A DNA stretch of 64,000 nt from Gnetum montanum (taxonomy: Eukaryota > Streptophyta > Gnetopsida > Gnetales > Gnetaceae). Each line of letters opens with the position of its first letter. The stretch's first letter is position 1. Made by a program: the position numbers and the translations under genes. The notes under the pieces were generated by a model. It was given only the letters and a program-made list of their open reading frames with translations, did no database searches and had not been told where the DNA came from. The stretch is from NCBI GenBank assembly GCA_015680685.1, contig MNCI01014752.1:923132-987131 (forward strand), given 5' to 3'. This document shows positions 47,082-58,129 of this stretch, piece by piece.

Positions 47082-48520
47082 CTACCTCAATTTCCTGGTG
47101 TTGTATGTGGGATGAGGCCTTAGGCGAGTAGGGCCTGTTGCAGTTCCCACCACTAGACTCGATGAAGAGTCTACATGTTGCAACATCCTAATGGTGAAGG
47201 GTGTATGGGCTACTATTGCCACAACATGTTGCGGGGCCCTAACCACAAAGGATGTCATGGGTGCTGAATGTGGTTCTCTGATGAAAAAAGGGATCCTTGA
47301 ACTGGTTGATGCTAAGGAGGCCCCAATGTTGTTAGAGGGCACACCAACCACAAATGGCTCTTGTGCTAGTTTTTTATCATCATCAATGATGATGGCATTG
47401 ATGATATAGCCTGCATCACTTACATTGAGAAGGTCTTTGTAGAACTTCATTAATTAGTTTTGGGGGAAAACTGGGTTGGTTGAATCAAGGACCAATTCAC
47501 CTCGATCAATAATGCGTTGTATGTCATCCTATAAAGCCATGTAGAAGTTCATGTCATGACCAGGAAATTGATCGTAATGGTAGAACTGGTCCAACTTGAA
47601 GTGCTTAGGGACTAGAGGCTTGTTTGGTGTGGCTACTGATGGGTTCTTGAGGAGCTCATAGTAGTGGTCATAATGCTTGTGAGAATATTTAGACATTTGC
47701 TTATACTAGATGTGCCTAGCACTAAGCAATTGATCCAAAAGTTCCAATGACTTGATGGGCAATGGTGTATACTTTAAATAGTACTTGTGCTTAAAGCTTG
47801 ACCTTGGGGTAGCTTGCCTTGTGGCTACAGATGGTGTGGGTTGGTTGGTCACCGTAGTGCTAGAGTTGGTTGCCTTGCAGTTGGCTGGGGCCTTGGTTTC
47901 CTTAGTTGTTGGTTTGGCATTGTTCAACTTAGCCTCATTGGGCATTGTTGCAACTATTATTGTTGCCTTTCCCTTCTCCTTGTCTTTCTTCGCATGTGCA
48001 TTCTTGTAGGCCACATAGGCCAGATCCTTATTGGCTTCTGTTGCATCTTGAATGCTCTTTGTTTGAGTGAATGCTTAGCTTAGGGAGTGCAGGGCAAGGT
48101 AGTATAGCTTCGACTTGATGAAGTCATTCACTGCACCTTTGAAAATGGCTAGTAGGTGGGTTTCCATGATAGGCTCATGGATTTTGTTAAGTGTAGTGCT
48201 CCATCGTTGGATGAACTTTTGAATGTGCTCTAAGTGGCCCTGCATGATCTGCATGAGTTGATCCAGGGTTACCTTAGGCTTCAAGTTGTACTTGAAATGA
48301 GTGATAAATTAGCTAAGAAAATCCTCTAATGAAGGTATGAAGGCCCTAGGGAGTGTGCGGTACTAGTCTAGTGCCTTACTGATCAGGGATAGGGTAAACA
48401 CATGAATGATTGCATGCAACCATGCCTACAACAAAAGGCACTTAGACTAGAAGGCCACTAGATGGGCATTAGGGTTCCCCTCACCATTATATTTGATGAA
48501 CTAAGGAATTTGGACACTAG
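47082..48520 (-). pseudogene. gag: Element D gag
   Basis: One minus-strand frame joins IPSLEDFLSQFITHFKYNLK (upstream), the open block 48,075-48,284 with GHLEHIQKFIQRWSTTLNKI, and LLAIFKGAVNDFIKSKLYY, a retrotransposon gag domain. A Lys/Thr/Ala-rich linker follows (47,706-48,014). Then comes FYHYDQFPGHDMNFYMALQD with RIIDRGELVLD, the H/D-rich C-terminal motif seen in Tat-lineage gags. The last open block, 47,082-47,450, is Pro/Ser/Val-rich. Stops are mainly TAG where Gln or Trp is likely. The B homologue lies at 59.7-60.7 kb. Confidence 0.82.
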
Positions 48521-48773
48521 GAGGTAGGCTCAATGATGGGATAACAAGTCATCTCGGTAGAAGTCCATCACTTGGACTATATTAGAAAAGGTGGCCTTAA
48601 GCCATTTGACCTCTTTAGTAAGTGTTTGAATGAGTTGGAACAATTGATCCAGGCTTGGTGTGGGTGCAGTGGGCTACATTGGTTGTGCATCACATCTACA
48701 CTAGTTCAAAGCTAGTAATGGAGGTGTAAAGAGCATGTGGGACTATCACTATACAAAGAAGGAAATGGGATGG

Positions 48774-48796
48774 CCTTCCTTCTAGCACCAGAAAAC
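48774..48796 (-). promoter_or_regulatory. Primer-binding-site candidate of element D
   Basis: Next to the LTR border on the minus strand the sequence reads TTCTGGTGCTAGAAGGAAGG. Element B has TTATGCTAGAAGGAGGACC at the same place (62,571-62,594). The conserved position suggests a primer site, but I could not match it confidently to a particular tRNA. Confidence 0.5.
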
Positions 48797-50424
48797 TGTA
48801 ATGATCAAAAATGTCAATGGATGGAACACGAAGGTGTTCATAGGCACATAGCCTTGACCTCGCCTCCATGCAAGGGCCTTGCTAGAAAATGGAGGCAGAG
48901 TGCCCTCGATTGTCTTGTTTGCCAAATATGAACTTTGTCAATTACAATCGGGGTATTGGGTGCAACCAAGGATGGCATGGTTAGCCAGAATGTAAGTGTT
49001 GATGTCGTGAAATAATGCTAAGTATTCTAACAATGTTTTTGGTAGTATCGAGGTTGACTAAGCCTAAGTGTAGTAGGGTTTCTCAACATGAGAATGACAA
49101 TATGAACATGAAAAAATGTGTAAATGCAATGCTAAAATGTAAATGCTAAAATGTCAAGGAAAAATGCAACAGAAATGTTTGAAAATGCTGAGAAGTTTGA
49201 GAGAGAGAGAATGAAACTGCCCCAAATGGGGAGCATAGCAATTACAAAAGAGAGGTGAGAAGCTATGTGATGTACAAACATGCATAGTAGTAATGTAGTC
49301 ATAGTCTCTAGGGTGTATTGGGGTGAAGATTGATGTTTGCTATGAGGTTTGTGCCTACTAGGTTGGATACCATAGTGTCCTATAAGTTGTGGTGTGCTAT
49401 GGTGTTGAATGGGATGTAAAGGTGTTGCTAAGATGCTAATACACTTTGATGTGCAAGATGCTCAAGGTGCCTTAGGTTCCAAGTGATACTCAAGTTTGCC
49501 AATGTGATGCTAAAGATTGTCAAATTGTTAAGCAAGCTCAAATTTCCAATCAAAGATGCCAATTTCTGCTTGAATTTGCCAACCCTCTCTCTCTACTAGA
49601 GTGTGGAATGTAGGGGTATTTATAGGGTTAGGGTTAGCATGAAGTGTAGATCAAGTGCCATGTGGCAAAGGAGGTAGGTGGGGCTACACTAACCTCTACT
49701 ATGCTTCTCCTAGAGTAATAGATGCTATGCTTTGGTATGCTCCATTGGGCCCCAAGAGACTACTAGACTATGACTATGATATTAAGACTACATGTGCCAA
49801 AGTCAAAAAATACTACAATGTTCTTGCAAATAGTGCAAAATAGTGCAATTTCGAGGCTACACTCTAGGACTATGCTCTATCATTTTTTGAGAGAGATTGA
49901 GCATAGGTACAATTTTAGGACATAGAGTAGGGTACAATTTTAGGACATAGAGTAGAGCATACGCACNAATATGCTCATGTGCATAGCAAGAGGTAATAGG
50001 ACATAACACGGACACATAGAAAAATAAAGTAAAAATTCTATTCTCTGGAGTATCGTAGAAGGGGTATCCTCAAGAGTTAGAAAATTTGCAAAACTATTTG
50101 TTTCATTCTGAGCTAGCTTGACAACTTCTAGCTTGACACTTAAGGAAAATTAACCATTGACGTTCATGCTATGCTAGCTACACTCTAGAGCATAGTTGGG
50201 AGAGTGGGAGTGTAGCACAAAACCTAGAAAAGTTTTGCAACTACTATCAGCACTTAGTAAATCTTGCAAATCTGGTTCTATGTTGCATGTTATGCTAGTT
50301 ACACTCTAGAGCATAGCCCTAGTAGTGGGATCATGGGCCAACCACTTAGAAAAACTTTGCCTCATGTTGACACTTAGGCATATTTGTAGTTGAGGTGTTG
50401 TGGCCAAAAATTGATGGTGTTTCA
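48797..50424 (-). repeat. 5' LTR of element D, with sequence missing at a single N
   Basis: A 1,628-bp copy of 33,133-34,794 starting TGTAATGATC and ending GGTGTTTCA. A TATAAATA box lies at 49,617-49,624 on the minus strand. Position 49,967 is N. Relative to the other LTR roughly 190 bp is missing there, and just before it a 24-bp word (GTACAATTTTAGGACATAGA...) is repeated in tandem. Palindromes of the CTACRCTCTAGAGCATAG type occur near 50,188 and 50,300. Confidence 0.82.
49967..49967. other. Single N, likely an unsized assembly join
   Basis: The other LTR of D carries about 190 bp (34,200-34,390) that have no counterpart at this point. Confidence 0.6.
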
Positions 50425-50429
50425 TTAGA

Positions 50430-51720
50430 CACCATCATAGTAACCCAATCAAAGTTGCTTAAAGGGACAAGTGTATGATATTGGAGGGGCAACTTGAAAT
50501 AGCCCAAGCTCAAAATCAACACTTGGTTGCAGAGGTTGTAAAATTAAGAGCCTCCCTCATTGATCTTGCATTTCTCAATCCTACACTGACATATGATGAA
50601 GCTTTCCAATAGCTTTAGGATAGGCTCAAATAGGTTGAAAACACAAAGGAGATAGCTATTTTTAACTAGTTTGTAGCCAATGCCAAAACATACATCATTC
50701 AGAAGAACTTGGTCCAGAAACACCATGAAAATGAAATCTTGACCATAAAGAATCATCACCTATAGAAAGTTGATGTGCAGAAATAGCATATGTAAGAATT
50801 TATTCATCAATAGTAGGAGTAGCTAGCTAGAGTGAACATTGAATTGAGGAGACTGGTAGCCAAAAATAGAAATCTCTTAATGGAGGGAGTTGAAGCCCTT
50901 TATCAAAAGTCTACAATAAATATAGTCACTTGGAAGAATAAGGCTCTCAAATTTGAGAGAGGAAATAACCATTACAGAGATCAGGTTGGGCTATAGAAAG
51001 AAATCAATGAAAAACACATTTAGATGTGAAGGAAAAAGTTAATGAGGCCCTCTAGTAGCTCAAGGAAGGAGGAGATATTTAGTAGCCTATCTTTGATGGG
51101 CTCAATGATTATAAAAAAGTAAAGATCCATAGGAAAGAGCTACGAATTGAGGACATGATGGAGTAGATGGAGCTTTTCAATCTCTATTATGAAAATCTAG
51201 TAATGCTGGCTACCAAACAACCATGATAAGAGTTGGAGAAGCAAGTGGCTAGCTCGTACTTACTATATAAGGCAGAGTTGAAAGCCCATAAGGAGGCCAA
51301 GAAAAATCTTGATATTGTTGATGCTAAACTTGAGGTTCATAGGGCATAATTCATCAATCAAAGACCCACTACAAAGAACTTGGCCAAAAGGATGAATGAC
51401 TATCAGGAGTTGCAGAATGTAGTCAAGGCATTCGATGTTGAACACAAACTTTTTGTTACCTAGTTTATCAACATGAAGGAGTTGTTCCCAAAAATTCCCT
51501 ATGCCTAGGATGTTTTGAGTCTAGCCCACATTTGAGAAGCTGTGTGGACTGTGAATGATCCCATGGAAATGGAGAAGAACATGAATGTACTAATGGATGC
51601 CTTTCATCGTCCACCAGACATTCCAGCTGCCACTAGACAATAACAACTACCTCAACCATCACATGTACTTGAAGCAGGAGAAGGTTCTTCAAAGCCTTAA
51701 GAGCCTCCACTACTTAGGAC
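50430..51720 (+). pseudogene. Extra reading frame of element C, second part (coiled-coil-like, unknown function)
   Basis: A plus-strand frame reading CMILEGQLEIAQAQNQHLVA near 50,470, NIELRRLVAKNRNLLMEGV near 50,835 and, after a frameshift, KELRIEDMME and KAELKAHKEAKKNLDIVD near 51,265. It is rich in Gln, Lys, Glu and Leu with heptad-like spacing, suggesting a coiled coil. At least fifteen stops lie inside, nearly all TAG at probable Gln codons. It continues the frame cut by D at 33,132, with a frame difference at the joint. It ends about 240 bp before the 3' LTR. No known family was recognised. Confidence 0.55.
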
Positions 51721-51948
51721 GATTTGATCTTCTTTAATGTCTTTGCACCATTAGAGGAATTTTGTTTGTCAAGTTTTGTCCTGGTGTTCAATTTTATTAC
51801 TTTGAACACCTGAAATTTTGTAATCATTGTAAAATCATACACTATGGGCACTTATTTTTTGTTGTATAATTTGTGGGTTTATTTTGTAACTTAATAATCC
51901 CACACCTTCCCAAATTTTTGGAAAGAACTTGAGGATGAGTTTTCATTT

Positions 51949-51961
51949 AGTGGTGGGGCTA
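51949..51961 (+). promoter_or_regulatory. Polypurine-tract candidate of element C
   Basis: AGTGGTGGGGCTA directly precedes the 3' LTR start TGATGAG. The preceding ~100 bp match the sequence next to the 3' LTR of P. Confidence 0.5.
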
Positions 51962-52810
51962 TGATGAGTTGTTTGGTTGGTTGTGTTGATGTAGGGTTTG
52001 ACCTGTTGCCATGTACTTATTGATGGAGCCCCCTATTTTGCCTATAAATACATGCTTACAAGCTACGTTTGTGGCATTACTTTCATAAGTTGTAGCAAAG
52101 TTCTTGTAGTTTTATCATTCCAAAGTTAGAATATTTTTCTAAGTATTCGTAGTAGGAGTTAAAGAGTGTATGAATCTTTATTCAAGCATTGTTGTACTGA
52201 AGCATGGCAGTGTGTGTGGCAATAAAGATGAGCTTTCTAATAAACCTTGTAGCACTTTGAAATAGATTAATTATTTATTTATGAATTTAATGTTTTCAGA
52301 AATTTTCTTTAATGCTTTATGTAATTAAGTAATTAATTAAGATAAATTAAGCTAGATTTAATAGCGATTAATTAAGCACATAAGTACAACCAGTTCAAGC
52401 ATACACTTGGTGCTTAGTATTCCTAGTAATGCTTAATGTTTGGTAGCCTAGTAGCATTAAACATGTTTAGGATCTATACAACAAGTGGGATTAGATGCTT
52501 ATGTTAGGATTAGTTAAGTTTAGCCAATTAGATTAAATTAGCAATTTAATTATTTTATTCATTATTCTTTATCCTTAGGAGACTTAAAACGTAAAACATA
52601 AAAATGATAAAAATTATATGCCTCAGTTGCACTTAATCATACCTTTATGTTTCACATGGGTAATTGGGAAGACAACAATTGCAACTATTAGTTTCACTTC
52701 CTAGAGACTAGTGCACTTAGAAGGTTATAAGTCCATGAAATTTGACCAGATCATGCATGAACACTTAGTGATTTGTATGGTTGGGCATAGGGTATCCTTG
52801 TCACTCATCA
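51962..52810 (+). repeat. 3' LTR of element C
   Basis: An 849-bp LTR, TGATGAG...CTCATCA, with a TATA box at 52,043-52,050 and AATAAAGATGAGC near 52,221. It is the fullest plus-strand reference for this LTR family in the window and aligns with 1-756 and, reverse-complemented, partly with the P LTRs (the GTATGGTTGGGCATAGGG... end). Confidence 0.88.
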
Positions 52811-55800
52811 ATAAGGTAAGAAAGGCTAAATTTTAACTATGGGGTTATGACTTAAGAGGGAAAATGGAGATGATGTGAGGTAAGCATTGTTGATAAGATC
52901 AAATAAGCTAACCGAATCTCATGTGACGAGATCACATGATAACTCACCTTTGCGATGAGTCATACCTTTACAATAACCCTAAGCTCATCCTACAAGAATA
53001 ATTCCAAGAGGATAAGAAAACAAGTCACAGAATACATATGATTACAAGAGGTTACAAGTGACAATAAGTTAATATAGGACACCATAGGCTACAATTGAAA
53101 GAATATGAGATTTCTATGTCTTTTTTGATAGATTGATACAAAGTTTACAATATTTTGAAATGCTAAAAAAGAGGTATAAGGTCATGTAGGCTTTCTTGTT
53201 GTAGAATAATCAGGTCGTCAATGTCCATCATTCATCCAAACCTATGAATAAAGATAAACAAAGACTCAAGCAAATAGGTTAACATTAGAAATAATAAGAA
53301 TCATGCAAAGGCTATTATGTTTCCTTGCAAGGGTTAAATGATAGCTTGAGAAAATTAAGGTTCTAGTGAGGAACTTGGTTTTAGGATTTTCTCCTCATCA
53401 TTATGGTTTAGAATGGAAAACTTGACCAAGGGATCCTCTATGATATTCCTAGCTTCAAGTTCAAGAGCAATTAAGTTGTTTCAGTGTATTAAGGCTATAT
53501 GTTCAAAAGGCTTATAGGTTCTAGGTTTAAGTATTTTGAGGTCTTTTGGTCAATCAACATCACCAAAAGGATCTACTTAGGCTCAAAGGCTAGTCATATT
53601 GCTTTCTCATCTTCCTAGCTCAATCTTGCATGTCAACATAAGCACATCAAGTGGCATTTACATGATATAGTTGTTAAGCAATGTTAAAATCATGCAAAAC
53701 ACTATATTAATAAAGCAACATAAAGCAATGGCAAAAAAAGATAAAATAAAGTTAAATAAGGTTGAATAGGGTAAACCAAGGTACAAAAGGGCCAAATGAG
53801 ATGAAAACCATGCAAAATGATGTAACATGAGGTTGAATATGGTCTAAATGGTGCCAAATGATATCAAATGATCTAAAAATGATATAGGATAAGGCTAAAC
53901 AAGATTAAAAGATGCCAAAATGATGTGAAATGATATTAAATGATGCCAAATGATATCAAATGATGTCAAAATGATATCATATGAAGTCAAAATTATATCA
54001 AATGATATAAGAATGATGCAAAATGATGTCAAATATTGCTAAGTAATACCAAATAATGACAAATGATAAGAAATGATATTAAATGATGTCAAATGAGGAA
54101 AATGATGTCAAAATGATATCAAATGAGATCAAAATAATGGAGGATGAGGTTAGCAAAGGTAAAATGACCTTGAATGATATTAATAATATTATTTTTTTAA
54201 TTTTTTGGTCATTTTGTGATCAAAACAAGAAAAAATCTAATGAAAACATGCTATACAAGGTAAGAAATAATGATTTTTTGTGCTCAAATTTGTTAAAAGG
54301 CTCAAAATTTATGTTTCTAACATGTGGGGCCTATTCCCACAGTGTGTGGACACTATTTGATACATTCATAGTGTATGAGGCATGAATCCATAGTTTTTGA
54401 GCGTTGTATGGCATGATCTTAGCATGTGGAACCTAAATCCTTAGCATGCGAGAATCATATGTCACAACTATAAAGTGAAATACTTGTGTAGGAAACATGT
54501 AAGAATCATGTTTCATCCACAATGTGTGAGACTTGTATTTTTTAGCTTATGAAGGATTTTGACCAAGTTTCTAGCTTGTTTAGCTTGGTGTGATTGCATC
54601 TAGATTGTGTAAGAGAGGTTCAAGGCTTGCTTGACCATTCTGGGTAGTGTATAGACAAGTTTGATTAGGATTATGGCTTGCTAGTCTTCCATACATTACC
54701 TCACACACTACCACAACATGTGGAATAGGCTTTACCAGTGTATGAGGCCAAAACCTAGTTTTCATAGAATGTGGAGGTTAACTTCTTATTTGATTTTCCA
54801 TTTTGGGTCTTGAGGAATCCACCAAGTAGTGTATGAGTAATTTTGGATATGATGAGTGTTGGTGTAGGTCTCACATGCTAATCCACATGCTTCCATAGCA
54901 TGTGAAACTTGGATTCCCAGTGTTTGGAATCTAATTTGCTAATTTGTATGGGTTTTAGCTAAGTTTATAGCTTCTCCAAGCTTCCATGGTAGTGTCCAAG
55001 GTGTTAGGGGAGATTTGTAGTTCTTTTGAATATCCTAAGTGTTGTATGATCCATATTGATCAATTAAATTCTTTAGTTTTATTTCACACTTTGCTTCACA
55101 TGTTGGTACAACATGTGAGACTCATATCAATAGCATGTGAAGCCATAGCCTACGTTTGGTAGCATATGGCATCTTATTCCTTGATCAATTTCTCTTGCCT
55201 AGTGTATGGGGCTATTGGTGAATTATATCTAGGGTTGTGGGATTCACCTATTAGTTAGTTTGACTAGTTTGATAGTGTGTGGAATCCTAGAGGCTAGTTT
55301 CAAGTCTAGATGCAATGTATGAGGTTACTTTTCTAGTCAATTTTCTCAACCATAGAATATGGGATTTTTTGTAACTTTCTTAAGGTCTTAAGCATCCATT
55401 AGGTAGTGTATGGGCAAGTTTGGATTAAAGAATTAATTATTTTTCCTCCACATAGTAGCCCAAGATGTGGACTCATGTAGGTAGCATGTAGATCAAAATA
55501 AGTGTTTCCTATGCTTTGCACTTTGCCCACATGCTACCATAGCTTGTGGGAGTTGGATTCCAAGTGTGTGAAGCTAGAACCCAATTGTTATAGTGTGTAG
55601 AGGTTAGTTTCTTGGTGTATGTGAGTTTTTTATGCTTATAAATCCAAAGGATTAATATTTTCTAGTAATTTTTTCTTTAGCCCATCTTGTATGACTAGCA
55701 TCCTACAGCAGATCTGAGAATTTCAAGTTCTTTTCTATAGCATTCAAGGTAGAACTTTGGAACCATGACAAAGGAGGTTGGATCAACAAGTTGAAATCCA

Positions 55801-57780
55801 AGATTGAGAGAGGTAGAGAAGGCTATAAACAATTATTTCTAGGCTTTTAGATCCCTTTATAGGCAAAGGATCTTCATCCATGACTACTAGGTACCAATTT
55901 ATCATCATTTTCTCTAATTTTTAGTCAAATTATGAAAACATTTTTCCACCTTTAGATTTATCTAAGTTGAAATCTTGCATTTCAACTATGTTGAATCTAA
56001 GGTTTAGGTTTTCTTATTGTGTTGGAAAGGAAACCTAGGTTTTTGGACATCTTTTGGCTAAGATTTGAATTTTTTCCTAAATCCCATATGTAGTGTTGAT
56101 GTCATATTTTGCCTATTTTAGCCAAATTTAATGATTTTTTCTAGCCTTTGTATATATAGATTTCTGAGTTTTGACTGCATAAGACTTTTCTTGAGGTTTT
56201 TTAGTTGTACTAGAGGTGGAATCCAATATTTAAAATTTTTTATTGTAGAAATGTGAATTTTCTCTCTCTCTAAAGCACAGTGCTCTAGCTAGCTTGTTTT
56301 CAAGGTTTTGAATTTTTTTATGGCTAGAATGGCAACATTTTCATGGTTTTGATCATGTATGTTTAGCGTCTTAGGTTGCTAAGGAGGCTAGATGCATTGT
56401 TGATGGATGCTGGAATAATTTTTATTTTTTTCAAATTTTTTATGAATTTTTTCTATAGTTATTTGACTATGAAACATGATTTTCTTAGTCAAAGTTTGCT
56501 AAAATTTGAGTCTTTTTGCACCTATAAGTACAACATTGATTGTCAATCAAGGTTATTTTGGACATGTTCTCTACATTTGTAGTCAAACATAATTTTTCCA
56601 AGTTTTTCTAGAATTTTTTCTAGTGTTGGGATCCTACATTGATGAATTTTTGGTTTGGTTGTAATGTTTTCGATCTTTTGTGACTAGTATTGATAACATC
56701 TAGGCATTTAGAGCTTGAATTTGGGCATTGTGGGTTTTTCCTAGTTTGATGATTAGCGTGTGAGTGTTTGAGCCTTGCAAAGGTAGCATATGACACTCTC
56801 TAGACTAATATGGAAGTGTGTGAAGGACTTTGAGGGTTCTTTCCTAGGGATGAATGGTAGCATGTGGGCTCTAGGAGCCAAGAAAACTTGTATTTTTCAC
56901 CATCACTTTTTCCATATTTGCAAAATTTGGAACTATTAGGTTGTTTTACTACAGCTGTTTTCTTTTCTTTTGGAAAATTTCATCCACTAAGCTACAGTTC
57001 TATCAATCTTGGCCACTAGTTTCATGCAGTTTTCATTGTCATGAGGTTTCCAGATTTCATGAAAAATGTTTGTTGAAATGCTTAACTTACTAAAAATTTT
57101 CCTTTAGTGTTTAAGCTTTATGTCAAGTCTAATCTCAGTCACATTCATGAATTTTTGATAGCTTATATTTTGGTTTTCCTGTCAAAATTGTTAATTTTAC
57201 ATGCTTCATTGGGTTTAAGGTCATTTCATGTTTTAATGGTTACATTTATGGATATTCTTGTTACTAATGAATGCATGATTTTATTGTTTATAGGCCTCAA
57301 GGTATGATAGTAATTAGCTTGATAAAATTTCCCTTCCCATAGTTTGCTCGAAGGTAATGTGTTAGGTTGTCGATCTCAAGTGTTATGGTTGTTGGGTAGC
57401 TACTAGTTTCTACATTCATGAATTATTAGACTATGTATTACTTGTTTTTGTTATCCTATATAACTATGGCTATTTTCATGGACATTTAACTATATTCAAG
57501 TCTAGGTTATCATATTTTAGCTTCATGTTCCATGCTATCCTTGGCCATAATTTTAAATTATTTTTTTAGGTTTTATATTTTTATATTATTTTATGTTTTA
57601 TGTAAACAATATATTTTAGGCTACATAGTTAACACCAAAGTAACATACAAGCTTGCAAAGTAAAATTTGATAATGTAATGAAAATTGTAAAACATAACAT
57701 AAATTTAGAAAAGAAAAATAAAACTGAAAATTGGCCATCATGTATATGCAAGGGGAAGGAAGAGAGGTTGCATATTCATC
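52811..57780. other. Internal region of element B without recognised pol
   Basis: It starts with the right duplication of C (ATAAG, 52,811-52,815). It contains a decamer array (53,700-54,140), then a stretch (54,300-55,650) full of degenerate TAGCATGTGGRACTTGGATTCC and GTGTGTGAAGCTAG words, and a T-rich stretch to 57.3 kb. Short plus-strand open frames at 56,376-56,582 and 57,107-57,307 are hydrophobic and show no family motif. No RT, RNase H or integrase motif was found on either strand. Confidence 0.5.
53700..54140. repeat. Degenerate tandem array of AAATGATGTC/AAATGATATC units
   Basis: Some forty copies of a 9-12 bp word (AAATGATATC, AAATGATGTC, AAATGATGCC and variants) run almost without interruption. 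It creates a spurious open frame starting at 54,083. Confidence 0.8.
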
Positions 57781-57784
57781 ATTT

Positions 57785-58125
57785 TTAGACCCTGATAGGC
57801 CACGGCTTCACCAGTTTTAGGCCTTGGCAAGCCATGGTCTCACTAGTTTTAGGCCCTGGTAGGTTGTTGTGTCATTAGTTTTAGGCCTTGGTAGACCATA
57901 GTTAGCCAGTTTTAGGACTTGGCAGGCCATGGTGTTGCTAGTTTTAAGCCTTGGTAGGCCATTGTTTTGTTAGTTTTAGGTTTTGGAAGGCCATGGTTTA
58001 CTAGTTTTAGGGCTTGATTGGCCATGTTTTTCTAGTTTTAGGCCTTTGTAGTCCATGGTGTTACCGATTCTAGGCCTTGGCAAGCTATGGTGTTGCCAGT
58101 TTTAGGCCTTGGAGGGTCATGTTAA
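57785..58125. repeat. Tandem array after B protease (AGTTTTAGGCCTTGG family)
   Basis: About nine units of 35-40 bp with the core CTAGTTTTAGGCCTTGGCAG followed by GCCATGGTGTTG. It is clearer than the related arrays in D and holds the same position as the D array at 45,380-45,685. Confidence 0.85.
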
Positions 58126-58129
58126 TATT

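Larger units (their letters stand above)
33133..50424 (-). mobile_element. Element D: Tat-like Ty3/gypsy element with an antisense spliced-looking gene
   Basis: LTRs at 33,133-34,794 and 48,797-50,424 align along their length and are flanked by near-matching 5-bp duplications inside the extra frame of C. The minus-strand order is a primer-site-like tract (48,774-48,796), gag, protease, a tandem array, a 6-kb segment with a plus-strand gene, then RT starting abruptly at 39,540, RNase H, a second RNase H, integrase, a second copy of the array and the 3' LTR. The second RNase H and the gag style place it in the Tat lineage. At 17.3 kb it is long. The missing RT N-terminus and the two arrays suggest a composite or rearranged element. 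Confidence 0.8.
22963..52810 (+). mobile_element. Element C: Athila-like Ty3/gypsy element interrupted by element D
   Basis: The 5' LTR (22,963-23,397) and 3' LTR (51,962-52,810) belong to the same family as those of P and of 1-756. A tRNA-Asp type primer site follows the 5' LTR. The plus-strand order is gag, protease, RT, RNase H, integrase, 3' region, then an extra reading frame split by D (33,133-50,424), and finally a polypurine tract and the 3' LTR. With D removed the element is about 12.5 kb. Numerous stops and frameshifts and altered catalytic residues show it is dead. Compared with P it keeps full pol and has about 2.9 kb of additional coding-like sequence. Confidence 0.88.

Noticed and set aside
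53700-54140. Possible CRISPR-like or minisatellite array
   Set aside because: Units are contiguous, degenerate and only 9-12 bp, with no unique spacers. The sequence is plant-like.
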